64,000 nt of DNA from Trichobilharzia szidati (GCA_944472155.2 OX235271.1:89851256-89915255), one strand, 5' to 3'; positions 10,198-22,581 are shown, counted from the stretch's first letter. Notes: generated from the sequence alone by a model not told the origin. Numbers and translations: made by a program.

Positions 10198-12099
10198 ATA
10201 AAAAAAGCAACTAACAGTTATTCTTATTCACAACTTTATTCGAAACTAAATATAGATCTCTAACCAAAAGAAATCATCAAAACTCGTTCATCGTTCCGTC
10301 AGATAAACCAAGAAATCCATTTGTTTGCAAAGCTGAACATTGGCTTTACTTTGAAATTATTTTAAATGAATATTCAAACCACTTAGTGCATAAACACTTA
10401 ATTCTTAAGACGATAATTTGTAAAATCACTTCTGTTCCAGAGTCATTTCTGTAGATGAATAAGATAGCAGATAAGCCTAATTGTATAGTCTTTAATGCAT
10501 CTTTTCTCAAAGAAAACTCAAAAATACCCCGCAATAATTTCAGCGGATTTACAGTAGTTAAAATATTAGAACAACCTACTCAAAATGATAGAAACATCAT
10601 AATTAACTAGTCAAATGTAGTCAGGTAAAGGAGCCGTAAACTTAATCAGGAGTTCCATATTGGTACACCATGTGGATACAGAGTACAAGATTAATAAAAA
10701 TTCAGCCTTCACTATTCTATGCAAGGTGCCACCTCAGTCACCTAAATTTGTACTCCTTCGGCTGCTAAGCATAGCTAAGTCAGTTACCATAAAATAATTT
10801 TCAACTCAATTTCTGTGTTCAGAAGAAGTTTGCTTAATCCCTCCCCTCTCCATGGCCTTCAATCCTCATCTAGAATAGTTATCTCTCCTGGTGACATTAG
10901 ATAACTGTAAATGTTACTCTGTTTGTACTGCTAACTTTATTATCAAAATAGTGGAGTGCTATGGTTGTGTATTTTAATCTTAGTTTTACCATTTCGTTAC
11001 CATTATTCTACTCTAATTCAACTACAATTATTTGATTCTACTCATCCACATTATTGCAAATGTCTATGGCTAATATTTTATTACTTGATTATAAACCTTG
11101 ATGAGAATCTACCGAAAATAAGTATCTGCTTGCTTAAATAGTGTTCCATAATTGTCATATTAGGAATACTTAAATAATATGATAGTTATCAAATCTGTCG
11201 CATTTTATTTTTTGTAGATGCCCCTACATTATGCACGTATGACTGGAAACAAAACTGTTTGATTTATTAACTCCCACAGTAGATCCTACCACCGTCTTTT
11301 GCTCTGTCTGGCAGTTCCGGGGGGCATTTTTACATTCACCATCTTCATTCTTTCTATTATCACCTTTTTCTACAGCATATTATTTTGAAAATTATCTTTA
11401 TAAATTCAAGTAAGCTGATTTTAGGATATTATACGTTGCAGCGTCTCTTCTATAACGCATCCTTATCTCGCACGGCAGTTTTTATCTTAAGTTAGCCGGT
11501 TATAATTACGTGCAGTGGAACATAGAAAGCCTAGTGCCAAATACCGGAAGTATCTTTTCAATGGGATAGTTTTAAGCAATGTAATAAAGAGTACGGTTAT
11601 TCAGGTGGGGTTTTATTGTGTGTACAAAAGATTTAGACAGTTTCAGATAATTTTTGATTTATCAAATGCTACGAGTCCATATATTCTAATAGTATTCATG
11701 CGAACCAAGGTGAAAATACAAGTTGTTTAATTGCATCAGATTTTCAAATGTGGAAGGTTAACAGTGATGAAAGTAAATGCCTAAATCATTTTATTATACT
11801 GAAGACGTTCTTCATTATGTGATGTACATAAATTTACAGGAATGAATTCAAATTAGTAAAGCACCTTTATTTATTTATTCCTGCAATATACCCGAAGTCG
11901 TAGCAGAGAACCAGTGATAACCGGTTTCATTAACAATGCAATCAATTCATTGAAGGAATAAGGATCTAGTATAAAATGTAATTCCATTTCATTCCTCCAT
12001 GTTTTGAGTAGAAAATGTAGTTTCAAGCTTAGATTTTTAGTAATGATAATGTTATTTTTACAAGTTGGGTTTGCCAGACTCAAATACAACCTTCCTTCA
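10198..12099. other. Unique AT-rich DNA
   Basis: No gene or repeat family recognised. Short open frames (for example 11515-11730) have no identifiable domain. Confidence 0.5.
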
Positions 12100-12220
12100 T
12101 TTCCGAGCTCACTACGGGCTAGTAAATTAGATAGGGTTTAGGAGTAGGAATGTGTTGGCCGAGAACTAGACACTGACCTCCCGTGAGACTGAATGGTCAA
12201 CAAGCTTGTCAAATAAACTG
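12100..12220 (-). mobile_element. SINE-C fragment, head side
   Basis: Matches the minus-strand SINE-C at 16895-17105 (GTTTAGGAGTA and the inverse head region). It is diverged and truncated. Confidence 0.5.
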
Positions 12221-12340
12221 AACGTCTTCGCTCCAACCATCCTTGGGAACACAAGCGCGTACTGCTGAAAAGTTTCGAACTAGGATTTAACAGTCCTTTA
12301 TTGCCCCTGGTTTTCAATAAACTAAAATAATGTAAGCCAT
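12221..12340 (+). mobile_element. SINE-A fragment with C3-type core
   Basis: GCGTACTG followed by core CTGAAAA at about 12258-12270, then a decayed remainder and the tail phrase CTGGTTTTCAAT. It matters because it shows C at core position 3, unlike the copies at 1258 and 9118. Confidence 0.5.
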
Positions 12341-14534
12341 TTGTGAGACTGTAATACGTAAGTTACAGATTCCTGTCTTCAGTTAAAGCAGAAATAAATA
12401 CTTAACGCAACAGTACAAATAAAGCGAAGTGAATTCCATTTGTTGTATATCTTCGACAACAGGTGTCTCCGTCTTTAAGTGCACATAGTTAATATGGTCT
12501 AGAAATTCGTCACATCTTTTTATGAATGAATGAATATCCGCGACATTTTAGCCTCAACTTTTAGTCTGTGCTATATTTTATTACAGACAACTGCTTTTGG
12601 TGCATTAATAAATATATTCCTTTAACAAATACAGTAGTATCCGAGTTTCTTTCTGCAGATTGCGTAACAATACTAAACATGCCGTTATCTTTCATATTAA
12701 GGGAAATAAAACCTATTGAAGCAACACAGCGCTGTGCAGTTTCATTTTTCCCTCGAATATGGCTTTCAACAATTTTGATGCAAAATGCATCTATCTGTTA
12801 ACGGATTTTTTCAACATATATTGCTGTTAAAGAAGGCCGAAAATGATTGAATAATATAAAGTTGGCTTTAGGAAGCAAAATAAATTTTGAAAATCGATGC
12901 ATTCATCCTGACATATTGCCGAATTTGAATTTCTGTGCAGATATTCTCCTGTATAAGCTTTTTTCCCGATGTTTTCTTCAGATATATCAAGTCTACTGTT
13001 TTTGGGGAAACACACATGTATTGATTGGTTTGGGAAAGAGAGAATTTTTCCGTTTTACAATTTCCCACTCTGATTTCTTTTGATTATCAGCTAATACATA
13101 ATCGCAAATCAATCGACTGGTCTATTCTTATCTTCACCGCTACTTACAGTATTACTTAACACGTGAAACAAAACACTGACGCCTAATTAGTGTGATAAAT
13201 AATATGGGGAGAAAAAAATCTACCGAAATCTCTCCAGCTATAAGGAAAGATATTCTGAAATTATCATTAATTATTCCAATTTCTTGCTGAAAAGTGTGTA
13301 CAGAGGTAAATTGGTGGTAATCAGATCCTTTTCATTGATAATAATGAAACTTCTCTCGGAACAAACTAAGTAATAAAATAGAATAGGTTATTTCCAAAAA
13401 TACTGAAACAGTCATTTGCATAACTAAGGGTGAAAAGTATGGTTAACATTCGTGGATGTGCCCACATTGTTGTGTGGAATCTTGAACTCCAAACATATTT
13501 GAAAATGGTTCAAGAACGTACCACAAAACCTTCAAAAACATTAAACTGACAAATGGTTACTACACAAAAACTTGGTAATTATGACTGAAATAATAATTTA
13601 AATTATCACTTGCGTTGATTTTCAGTGTACCAATAAATTCATCTTGTAGATATTTGAAAAGATGTCTGATTTATGACTAGTAAAGGAATTGTAGAGATAC
13701 CTTTTACAGGCTTACATTCTAGTCAGTAATCGTGCTTCTTCAAAACAAACCCCAAATATATGTAAATATACCGCTGTTACTAGCACTGAACACTGAAGGG
13801 TATACTTTAAATGTTCAACAGTTTGTAAACAGGATGAGTATTAGGTTTTATTGACTTCAAGCAGTGGTTAAAGAAAAAAGTAACTTTGATTAACGTTTAT
13901 GGCTTTTCGCCTTTTTGATTTTGTTAGTTTCACTTAGTGGATAAATTCGAAGTATTAATTATTTGAATGCACTACAAAAAAGTGTAAGTCCTCAGTACTG
14001 TGGTTTGAAATTATTAAATATGTTGTTTATGAGGTATCACATACAATTGTTGTAAATTGACGGAGTGATTCATGACTGGAATATCACTTCGTTCACTGTA
14101 CACATGTTGTTATGATAACTTCAGGTGTGATACTAAACTGAAACACATTGAATCGTATCCGTTTTATATAAGAACTTCCGAAGATCTAGTATTGATGCTC
14201 TCACGTTGTCCTTTGTTGTTGTTAGATGGAAAAATATTGAATTACATTAATGTTCATAAATCTTTTGTAACTTCAGTGTGTTAAATTTTAGTTGGCATGA
14301 ATACATGAGTATAAAGCAGTTGAACATAAAAATAAAAATCCATTGGAAATCAGAATACCTTCTGGCTTTTTTTCCAAGATCACCCTAATTGTTGCAAAGG
14401 TCTCAATTCTTATTAACTATGTATAGCTACTCATTTTTCTTGTCTTAAACAGTTTATCGTAAATTAATCTCAATTTATTTCACTTGAGATGATCATATCA
14501 CTCAATTTGACACAATTTGATCCCTTTCTATAAT
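12341..14534. other. Unique AT-rich DNA
   Basis: No recognisable gene or repeat. Overlapping short frames on both strands at 12827-13083 carry no known motif. Confidence 0.5.
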
Positions 14535-15055
14535 AATAGAACTTGTGCACTGTGATAGATTATAATTCCATTATGGGTGAAATTTATTTTGATAAAGTCT
14601 CACAGTGTTATACAGTAATATTTACTGATGACCAAGTTTCGAGCACAAATTATTGCCGCTCATAATCATATCACTCTACTGACACAACTTTCTTACTTCA
14701 TTTATATAATTCCATTATTTTTTATCTCTCGACTTGATTGGTAGTAGTACTTTCCATATTTCCGGTATGAGTGATGCCTCATTCCTATTGCACGTGTTGG
14801 GTGTAGACTCAATGAACAATGATTCAGGAATCAATCTCTCTCTCCACCTACCTGTATTACTTCTTAGACTTTTAACTCTCTCCCACGCTATTGTATGGTT
14901 GTGTGTTAATGCATGCAGTGCAATTGCTGAGCTTTTTTTCTAAGTTACTTATCTTCACGGGGTCAATCATTCTAAGCTTAGCTAAATTCTTATGTTCTGA
15001 CAGAAAATCCGACTACCCCAACCTACTGGTTTAACCTATATAGTTGACTTAACCC
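14535..15055 (-). pseudogene. Penelope-like element, lineage II: GIY-YIG end and 3' terminus
   Basis: On the minus strand, broken coding runs from about 15055: YIGQTSR-type residues, then SSAIALHAL, WERVKSL and LFIEST..CNRNEAS. These match the C-terminal GIY-YIG region of the elements at 47283 and 61767. After the coding end comes the lineage's 3' terminus (14673-14560), including GCTCGAAAC, ATCAGTAAATATTACTG and the CACTGTGAGAC block. The reverse transcriptase domain is missing. Stops and frameshifts make it a dead fragment. PLEs encode a telomerase-related RT plus a GIY-YIG nuclease. Confidence 0.75.
14625..14673 (-). ncRNA. Hammerhead-like fold at the PLE-II 3' end
   Basis: Minus strand: GTGAT, ATGATTAT, stem II GAGC..GCTC, GAAA, CTTGG, TC, ATCAG. 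It has the same layout as 62691-62740. The first core box is not canonical, so the call is tentative. Confidence 0.35.
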
Positions 15056-16480
15056 ACAGTCATTGCAAGATATTTTGTAAATTATATTATTTTGTTTAAT
15101 TGGGTCAACCGACAGGGTCCTTTAGCCTATGGAGCTTGTCCCTGAATGAGTTTGTAGGTTTAAATGCCATATAGAGTGGCATCAAAATTAATTTTACCCA
15201 TAATGATCCTTTTCTGCTTTTGAAAATTACATTTTCTCACACTACAAAGTCCGTTCGTGCAGTCAAAAGTAAAATCCGTGAAAATCATTGCTTTTTAAAA
15301 ATAAAAGTAGTCACTTAAGATGGATATTTCTTAGCTTCTATGCTCATCTTATTCTTATAAAATGCTACATTGTTTTCCACATTGCAATTTTGTGACTTCT
15401 TTTCAGCATAGAATTCAATATATATGTAACCTTAAATTCGTTGTCTTTAAAAAGGGGGTTGAGCCCATTTTAAAATCCTTTTTTATAACCTATTTATTGT
15501 ACTGATACTTATTTGAATAAATTAACTAATATCGTAAGTATTTCCCTTTCTCCGCTCACCTGTGTATCATCTTTCTAACATTTGCATACCTTTCTTCACT
15601 TAATTCTTATTATTTTTCTTTGTTTTCGGTTGATTTCTGTTTTGAACCCCTAACTTTGTTATCATTATTGGTGGGCAACTGATAATAATGTGTCGTACTA
15701 CAACTGCGATTTTGCTGAAAAGAATTCAGGGTTACACTTTTAAATGACCACTTGACCTTGAGCTGTTTATGGAAAAGGTGCTTGATCTTTTTGATTCTTG
15801 CAGACATAGTTTTGATCCCGATTTGCTGGAAATATTCTTCAATACTTAGTTTGGACCTGAGAAGCTTTTGAAATGTGTAGCTACCGGACAGCACTGTTGA
15901 GATATACCATAGAATTTGTCACGTTCAATCGTTGTTTGATACTTATGGAATATAGACTTTGTCTATGTGTGATTCGCGGAAATTCGGCAAGCTATGCAGA
16001 CGAATGAATCAACTGGTTTCCTGCGTCTTAACTGAAATATTTAGGTTTTAGTCACTGCATACGTACCCATATATTGTGTGTTTGCCTTCTGATCAAGAAT
16101 TCGATATAAAACCTTATGTTAACTTCAGACTAAAGCATAATAAACGGCAAGCAATTTAATGTGGATGCAATTTTATTATAAAATTAATTTTCAAGAGTTG
16201 AATTTCAGGGATTTGATTTGTTTTTGACCACAAACTAATGTTAATGTTTGATTTTCACCATTGACATTTAGCGTACTATTTAATTACGTTATTTTTTGGC
16301 TATTTCTGTTGAATAAACATAGAAATACTTTCAAGCCAGTGTAAACAACGCCATGTCGCAGGTATTCACTGAAGAAACTGATGTTATTAGATGATTCAGC
16401 CTGAAGTTATTGATTTAGTCGAAACTTTGATGTATGTTAAAAGATACACAGTCAGCAGCCACAGGTGTCACAAGTGAATC
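15056..16480. other. AT-rich DNA with one unrecognised open frame
   Basis: A 94-residue frame on the minus strand at 15610-15894 is lysine- and serine-rich with no motif I recognise. It lies upstream, in transcriptional sense, of the PLE fragment at 14535 but shows no PLE signature. Nothing else is seen. Confidence 0.35.
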
Positions 16481-16559
16481 AATTCCACTTAGCCTTCTAT
16501 CACCCTGTTTAGTCTGTAGCAGAATTTCAAGTGACCACAGAAAATATGAAGATGGAATT

Positions 16560-16760
16560 TAGTTCTGCCTAATACACGATATAGAATATGTACATCAAAT
16601 TGCTGACAATTAAACCAAATAATATGCTGGGTTTGAGCCTCGGTGGGAACATCATCACTCACTGAGAAATGCAGGTACATCCAGATGACGAATCTCAATT
16701 AGGACGAAATGCGCATCCTGGATTCCACTGCTAGTCATCATCCACCAATTAAATACTATA
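16560..16760 (+). mobile_element. Smα-type SINE, degenerate, with hammerhead
   Basis: A box B-like GGTTTGAGCCTC at about 16630 precedes a hammerhead at 16678-16723 and then the phrase GGATTCCACTGCTAGTC. That combination is the signature I know from the schistosome Smα repeats, which combine pol III promoter features with a hammerhead. This is the strongest single pointer to a schistosome host. Confidence 0.75.
16678..16723 (+). ncRNA. Smα hammerhead ribozyme, mutated core
   Basis: CATCCAG, core ATGACGA (16685-16691), stem II TCT..GGA, GAAA (16706-16709), palindromic stem III TGCGCA, site TC (16716-16717), CTGGAT. Stem I pairs well. Core position 3 is A where C is required, so I infer an inactive ribozyme. 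Confidence 0.7.
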
Positions 16761-16894
16761 ATGAGGTTTTAGAAAATTTTTAATGACTTTTGTATACCAT
16801 TATCTAGTAAAATACTTTGCATACGTATTCTCAGTTGGTGCTTTTAGTAGTAAAGATTTTAGAAAAAGCTGTGTAAGATTTTCTTTATTCCTTG

Positions 16895-17105
16895 TGTCCT
16901 CACTAGACTATAGGGTTTGAAGCTTTGAAGCTCCAGCAGTTATGTTGTTGCTTTTACGCAGTGGGGCTAATAACCTCATGTCCAACTTCCCCTCTTTATC
17001 CTACTTACTACTGGTTAGCAGACTAGATTAGGTTTAGGAGTACGTCAACCGTGGATCAAACCTGGAACACATGAGTGAATGGTGAGCATTCTACCAACGA
17101 AAAAA
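16895..17105 (-). mobile_element. SINE-C copy
   Basis: Minus strand: tRNA-like head at about 17105-17040 (box B-like, inverse of GATCAAACCTGG), a body with the GACATGAGG..GCTAG region, and a degenerate tail with GCTTCAAAGCTTCAAACCC. No LINE-like AATAAT tail is left. Confidence 0.65.
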
Positions 17106-18604
17106 TACACATACGGATAAAAAGTGTGTGACACTGAATTTAAAAGAAAGGGATACGAGTATCGCATGAAACTATTTCGGTTAGAGATGACTTGTTCTAC
17201 TTGTTTCTTGGATATTTACAAGCAATATGAAGTACAGTACTTAGATATTTTGGCATATATATATATACATATATCTTTTGTCGCTAATTATAGTTCTAAC
17301 TGTTCTTGAAAAGACATTTTTGGTCATAATGTCAAATAAAGAGAAGATTATATTTGAATGTCTCACGAACTATGTTTCATTTCAGTCAGATAAGCGTTTC
17401 TTTCATATGTTCAAGCATTCTTGACGTTCTGCACTTTTGTAGTAGCTGGACGTAGATAAATATTTGAAAATTTTATCGACAGGAGTACGCTGACTATGCA
17501 TGCACTATGTTGTCAAGTATCAGTCAATGTAAAATTATTTAGAAATGCACAGGCATTGAAAGTGAACCAATTGAGGGTAACATGATAACGTTACCGATAA
17601 TTCTGCTTATTTTTTTTGTATTCTGAATTCTACTGTTTTTTATCTACTATGAGATCTTTGAGAAAAATTGTTTTCAGTTGAAATTACTGTACACATATCA
17701 ATCATTACAGGCAAGCAGCATTATGCCACACGTGTCCTAATATCTAGAATAGCTCTTAACTAGATTTTTTTATTAAGTAAAATTCAGTATTATCAATGAG
17801 ATTATTGTCAACAATTGGAGTTTTTTTCTGAACTAGGTTCCGTCAATCAACCACAGATTTTGCATTGAATTTGTCGTACGAATCTACATAACTGAAACCT
17901 AATACTAAAAACTTCTTGTGTACAAAGCTCAAGTTAATAATTTTTACTATTCATAGCAGTTCGTCAAGTCTGTAGCCAATGAAGCGTCTTATAGGACTCT
18001 TTAAAAGATGAAATATGAATCTTGAAATCAAAGTCATTTGTCTAAGCGTCACACGTATATCTTCCTTATGAATGCTTCAAGTACAAAGTGACAGTGTACA
18101 TATGTATGATAGATTTTGAATAACAAATAAAAGCAAGGAACTACATGGCTTAAGGTTTGACCCTCGATGTCTTTAATGTCAATTGTATTATTTTCAATGA
18201 GTCTTTGAATTTTGAGGAAGCCATAGATGAATCTTAGATTTACTTTTAGTGAGTATAGTTGCTAAAAGTGAGTCATTACCGTTTGTTTGACTAACGTTAA
18301 GGAACAAAATTTGGGTAAAATGCAGTAAAGTGGAATGAGGACTATTTGCTATGTATCTATTGTAGAGAAAAGTTGTCGTGTTCTTTATCGAATTTTCATG
18401 CATTTATTAATGTAGTAGGCAGTTAGAAAACATAAAATCACACTGGAAAAGTAGTAATTGAAATAGGTGAGCCTAAACGTGCATTACTTACTTCAGATTT
18501 CGAAAAATATTTAAACACATCAGCTTTCAATTAGTTCTACTATACAGATTTCAGGAACAATATACGAGATAATTCTTTTTGCTGGTGACTTCAGTTACTT
18601 GCTG
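17106..18604. other. Unique AT-rich DNA
   Basis: Only a short TATATA run near 17257-17275. No gene recognised. Confidence 0.5.
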
Positions 18605-18815
18605 TAAATTTCAATAGATTAAAACCCCCGAAGTCGAAATTCCCGATGGAAGCACTCGTAGACCTCGCCTAGTTTACTAGCCAGCAGTAATCTTAGAAAG
18701 GAAAAAAGACCTGAGGGTGGCAATTTCACGTCGTAAAACTGGTACCATTGCTACTGGGATATCAAAGCTCATAGCTTGGTGACCTATGTTCCACTCGGAA
18801 TGCAAATAAGTAGGA
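18605..18815 (+). mobile_element. SINE-C copy, head decayed
   Basis: Body and tail of SINE-C ending in CCTATGTTCCACTCGG at about 18783, the block shared with the RTE LINE 3' end. The tRNA-like head is largely unrecognisable. Confidence 0.6.
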
Positions 18816-19700
18816 AAAAGGGTGTCAGATGATTAAGAACTCTAAATTTAACGTTGTTTTACAAACACAGGAGATGTACCGAGTTTTTCATCTTTGTTTT
18901 ATTACGAGAATATTCTGTCTGGCAATTATTAAAATGATAAAAACTGAATAGAATCAGCTAGTTTAATGCATTACATAATTTAGACGAAGCGATTTTCGTA
19001 AATCCAGACTACCCTATGCTATATTAACTTTTGAATTAAGAAATGTTATTTTAAGACGTTATAAATTCGTCTCACTCAAATTTATCTTAAAAATTAAGTT
19101 TTATTGATCAAGTTTTTAATTAAAATCATAAGTTCATTAAATCTGTGAGAGTAGGCCACAATTATTTGCAGCTTTTAGTTTATAATCTCAAGATAAACGT
19201 TACGGAATTCGAATGAATGATGTACATCCAGATAAATGCCTTAGAACCACCATTTGTCTTGTAGTACTGAGAACATGATGTTCATATGTGGACCATAAGG
19301 AACAGTGAACCTCAAATGAGCTAGTTTCATTTTGAGATGAAGTAAAGAGACGAACACTCTTACTTAATGTTACCTACGTTAGTAAACAGAGCTTTCATTG
19401 CATAATTTTTTGTCAGAAAATAAGCCTACTCACCATGCATATATCCAATGCTCTGTCTCAAGTAAACACTGGGGAGTTCACAACTTTGGGCCTAATAATT
19501 CATATAAACCGTGATCGAGATTTGACCCAGTAGTTCCAAAATAATTGGGCGCCGAGTGAAAAGTAGACATTTGTAAAAAAAATTAAAACTGAGGTCAAAT
19601 TTTGATCACATTTCAAACAGTTTTGTTTATTATGCATGTTGATACCTGTTTCATGGCGCATATGATTGGACAAAGCTTTTGTATATTAACCTGTGCTATG
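18816..19700. other. Unique AT-rich DNA
   Basis: No gene or repeat family recognised. Confidence 0.45.
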
Positions 19701-19702
19701 GT

Positions 19703-19770
19703 AATTTCAATTAATTTTTCTGAAGAAGTTCGGACCAGACTGCCAAACGAAACGTTGGAATTAATCATTT
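19703..19770 (+). ncRNA. Free-standing hammerhead-ribozyme candidate, canonical core
   Basis: Core box CTGAAGA at 19720-19726, stem II GTTCGG (19728-19733) with CCAAAC (19743-19748; five of six pairs), GAAA at 19749-19752, short CG stem III, then TT. The flanks AATTAATTTTT (before the core) and GGAATTAATC (after the site) can pair as stem I with one bulge. Both core boxes are canonical. The CTGAAGA..GAAACGTT style is the one I associate with Penelope-like elements, but no PLE coding sequence is visible next to it. Confidence 0.55.
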
Positions 19771-20640
19771 CAATTTCCCTGGGATTTTATAAATATAATT
19801 TTTACAAATGTTTATGCCTAATAGATTTTTTATGCATAACACCCATATAATAGTCTAGATAAGTTGCCTAAAATTATTTTTCTATAATCAGATTAATGAA
19901 CTGGCTATGAAGTCCCTTATTCATAAAATGAAACACTTATTTTTACATATCACAGAGCGTAGAACACAGGATAGTTATGACCCTCATCGCTATCAAAATA
20001 TCCTATCTGTATTTGCATAAAGATGATGGTGGGTGCAAACAGTATACCCAGTGATCATCGTAAAGCCAAGTCTAAGAGTAGTGATACAGGACTGCAAACT
20101 CACCAATTCAACTTGGTGTTCATCACTGCAAATGTCAAAACGTTTTACACTAGGCCACCATGGCATGAGAACCACCTATTGTGCAATGGATATAATTTAA
20201 TTTGATTTATTCATGTATTTGATTTTCCGCTGCTATATTGGACCACATTTATCAGCTTTATTTTGCTATATGGGCCCAGTTAATGGATATTTTAAGTGAG
20301 TCCAACAGAATACACTGCTAATGAGCTCATCCTGAAACAAGCGAAGTTATCAGAAAAGAACATTACTTATTCAATAGTCTTTTTTTCAGCTACTTTGCAG
20401 ATTCACAAATGAAAATGGTTATACTTTCAGATAGAGGCATTTTAATTGCCACAGATGTTGTGAAGTATTTCAGATCCGATTAGAAATAAAGACAGTTACA
20501 GAATGTTGAGCTAAAAACCAGCAAGAGTTTTATTATAGGACTGCTAGTCCGTTTAAAATTTTGTATCACAGTGATATGATTCATCACCTTAACGTCCAAC
20601 TTGCGTAAGCTGGTAATATATTCACCTGTATAAAATATTT
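19771..20640. other. Unique AT-rich DNA
   Basis: Nothing recognised. Two short frames on opposite strands near 20000-20200 mirror each other and have no motif. Confidence 0.45.
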
Positions 20641-20647
20641 ACACAGT

Positions 20648-20670
20648 ATGAATTCCACTGCTAGTCGAGA
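20648..20670 (+). mobile_element. Smα fragment just downstream of the ribozyme
   Basis: GAATTCCACTGCTAGTCGAG matches the segment that follows the hammerhead site in Smα (compare 16721-16737). Only this short piece is recognisable. Confidence 0.4.
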
Positions 20671-21894
20671 CCGATTAAAGACAAAAGTACCTAGTGAATA
20701 ACTTTTTGTGTAGTAAAATCAAGATCTCGGTTGATAACAAGGGGTTCTTCATATTTCATTGTCTCATTGAACTCATGTAAGATGTTACTGTTTTGCATGT
20801 TGCCATTAAATTACAATCCCTTGAATTTATCACCAGGGTAAGCTGTGATTAATACTCAAACAGGTTAAACATTATTGTCAGCATTGTTGAAGTTACATAA
20901 GTTTGTTATCATTGTAATAATTTAATAATGTAGGAACCAAAAACATGTGGTCAATCCAAGGAAATATTTACATACTAATTTGCCTACTTGAAATGTCCAA
21001 AATAACTGCATCTTAGGATACATATTTAAGTTATTCAGTTTACAAAAGCACATGCAGTTTCTATCCGTCAGTAAAGTTTTATATTCAGCAGGACTGATGA
21101 TGAAACTGTATCAAATAAAGAATTTGTTGAAACCGAATTGTGATAATGTAAGGCCACTCATTACAGGGATTAATTTTAGTTATACTGCTACAAAACAGTC
21201 AGTGATGTGGGAATGATAAAATTTTAGAACACTATTTTATCAATACTATATAACTTAATTTTAATCTACTATTGTACTTCCTTAGGTGATTTAACTTTGT
21301 AAATGTTTATTGAAAACTCAAACTGCAGACACCATACTAAATTTTTTAGTATAAACTTCATAGTAACACAGTAATATAACACTTCGTGACGCATTTCAAG
21401 TAAAAGGAATGCACTTATGTAATCAAGCAGAAAAATGCCAGTCACAAGACAGGTTTAAAGTTAATATTACTTTAAAGCAGCACAGCTTATTTCAAGATAG
21501 TTGGCATCTGTTTTCTATAAAAGTGTCAGATATAAATTAGAAAGGCTGCCTTATTATCCACTTTTAAAATGAGGGATCAGAAAAATGTATTTTGCAATAT
21601 AGTCAGGTGTGAGAATGCCAGAAATTCTGCAGTTAGTGTGTCACTGAAATCCAATGATTCTTGAAAATGAATACCTTCATTTAGTTGATCGTCCTTCATG
21701 ACCCAATTTCCCTGAACACAAACCGGTAAAAGACGATTAGCTAGAAACTCCAAAGCTAAAAATTCAGGTTAATGAAGACCATCAGCATGGCGTTTCGGCG
21801 GTTTTTAGGTGAATTACACTATGAATAAACTCTGAATCCGGTTTGATCTTCGATATAACGATAGACATTTACCCCAGACTGACTAAAGACATAT
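20671..21894. other. Unique AT-rich DNA
   Basis: No gene or repeat family recognised. Confidence 0.5.
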
Positions 21895-22145
21895 AAACTT
21901 CTTAGATTGAAGACTAGTCAGTGACTAATTTCCAATCTAAGTATTCAATAAAATCCCACAAGAGGTCAATCCCTATCTTGAATCGCTCATTGGTAACGTC
22001 TCTGACTGCAGCACTGAATGAAGCGAGTTAGAACCTCAGAAGGGACATGAGTTCCCTCCAGGATGCGTATAGGCCTTGATGACGAGTGCTAACAGCACGA
22101 AACCTAAGTCCACGGCTTTCTGCCCATTACCTTCAGTCATCTAAC
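21895..22145 (+). mobile_element. SINE-D, tail-to-head junction with near-intact ribozyme
   Basis: Starts with a tail remnant (GACTAGTCAGTGACTAA at about 21911), then a linker with AAGAGGTCAATCCC. The tRNA-like head follows (ATTGGTAACGTCTCTGAC as box A side, AGAACCTCAGAAG as box B side), then AGGGACATGAG, the hammerhead motif at 22073-22116 and the start of the body. Confidence 0.7.
22073..22116 (+). ncRNA. Hammerhead-like motif of SINE-D, single core change
   Basis: GCCTTG, core ATGACGA (22079-22085), perfect stem II GTGC..GCAC with loop TAACA, GAAA (22099-22102), stem III CCTAAG, site TC (22109-22110), CACGGC. Five of six stem I pairs are kept. Only core position 3 (A for C) departs from the consensus. 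Confidence 0.6.
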
Positions 22146-22284
22146 ATATAAACTTGACAGATGATGATCCACAGTTATGATTACACAACTACTTAAGGTT
22201 AATCCGTCCGTGTGTATCATGCGATATTAATTTGAAATGGTTTCCTTTTAACAGTATGAATGTTGAAGAGAATTTGCGTTTGTT

Positions 22285-22581
22285 TTATCTGCTAGAAAGA
22301 TCATACATTTCAATCACCTTCTGATTGTCGAAAGAAAGGCACATTTCCGATTTTCTGTACCAGTACCAAAAAGTTTACGTCTCAAGAGAACAAACGTTTA
22401 CAGTAGTGTCATTGTCAGAGATCTCATCAATATGGGTCGTGGACATCGCAAAATCCTTAAAATTTTCAGCAGACAAAATAGTTCAGTTCTCCTGAAGTTT
22501 TCCAAACAATCGCTATCATACATTTGAAACCCAGATTATGGGTTCAGAAGGAATCAGTTATTAGTCTTTGCTTGTCCTAGT
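22285..22581 (+). pseudogene. Penelope-like element, lineage I, GIY-YIG C-terminal part
   Basis: Broken coding on the plus strand matches the C-terminal half of the GIY-YIG region at 57560-57955: the VPKSLRLK stretch, VRDLINMG, KIFSRQNSSVLLKFSK, the NPDYGFR region and a closing SLL/VFACP end. The N-terminal side and the RT are missing. Its 3' untranslated part is interrupted at 22582 by a nested palindromic insertion and resumes at 22853. Confidence 0.7.
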
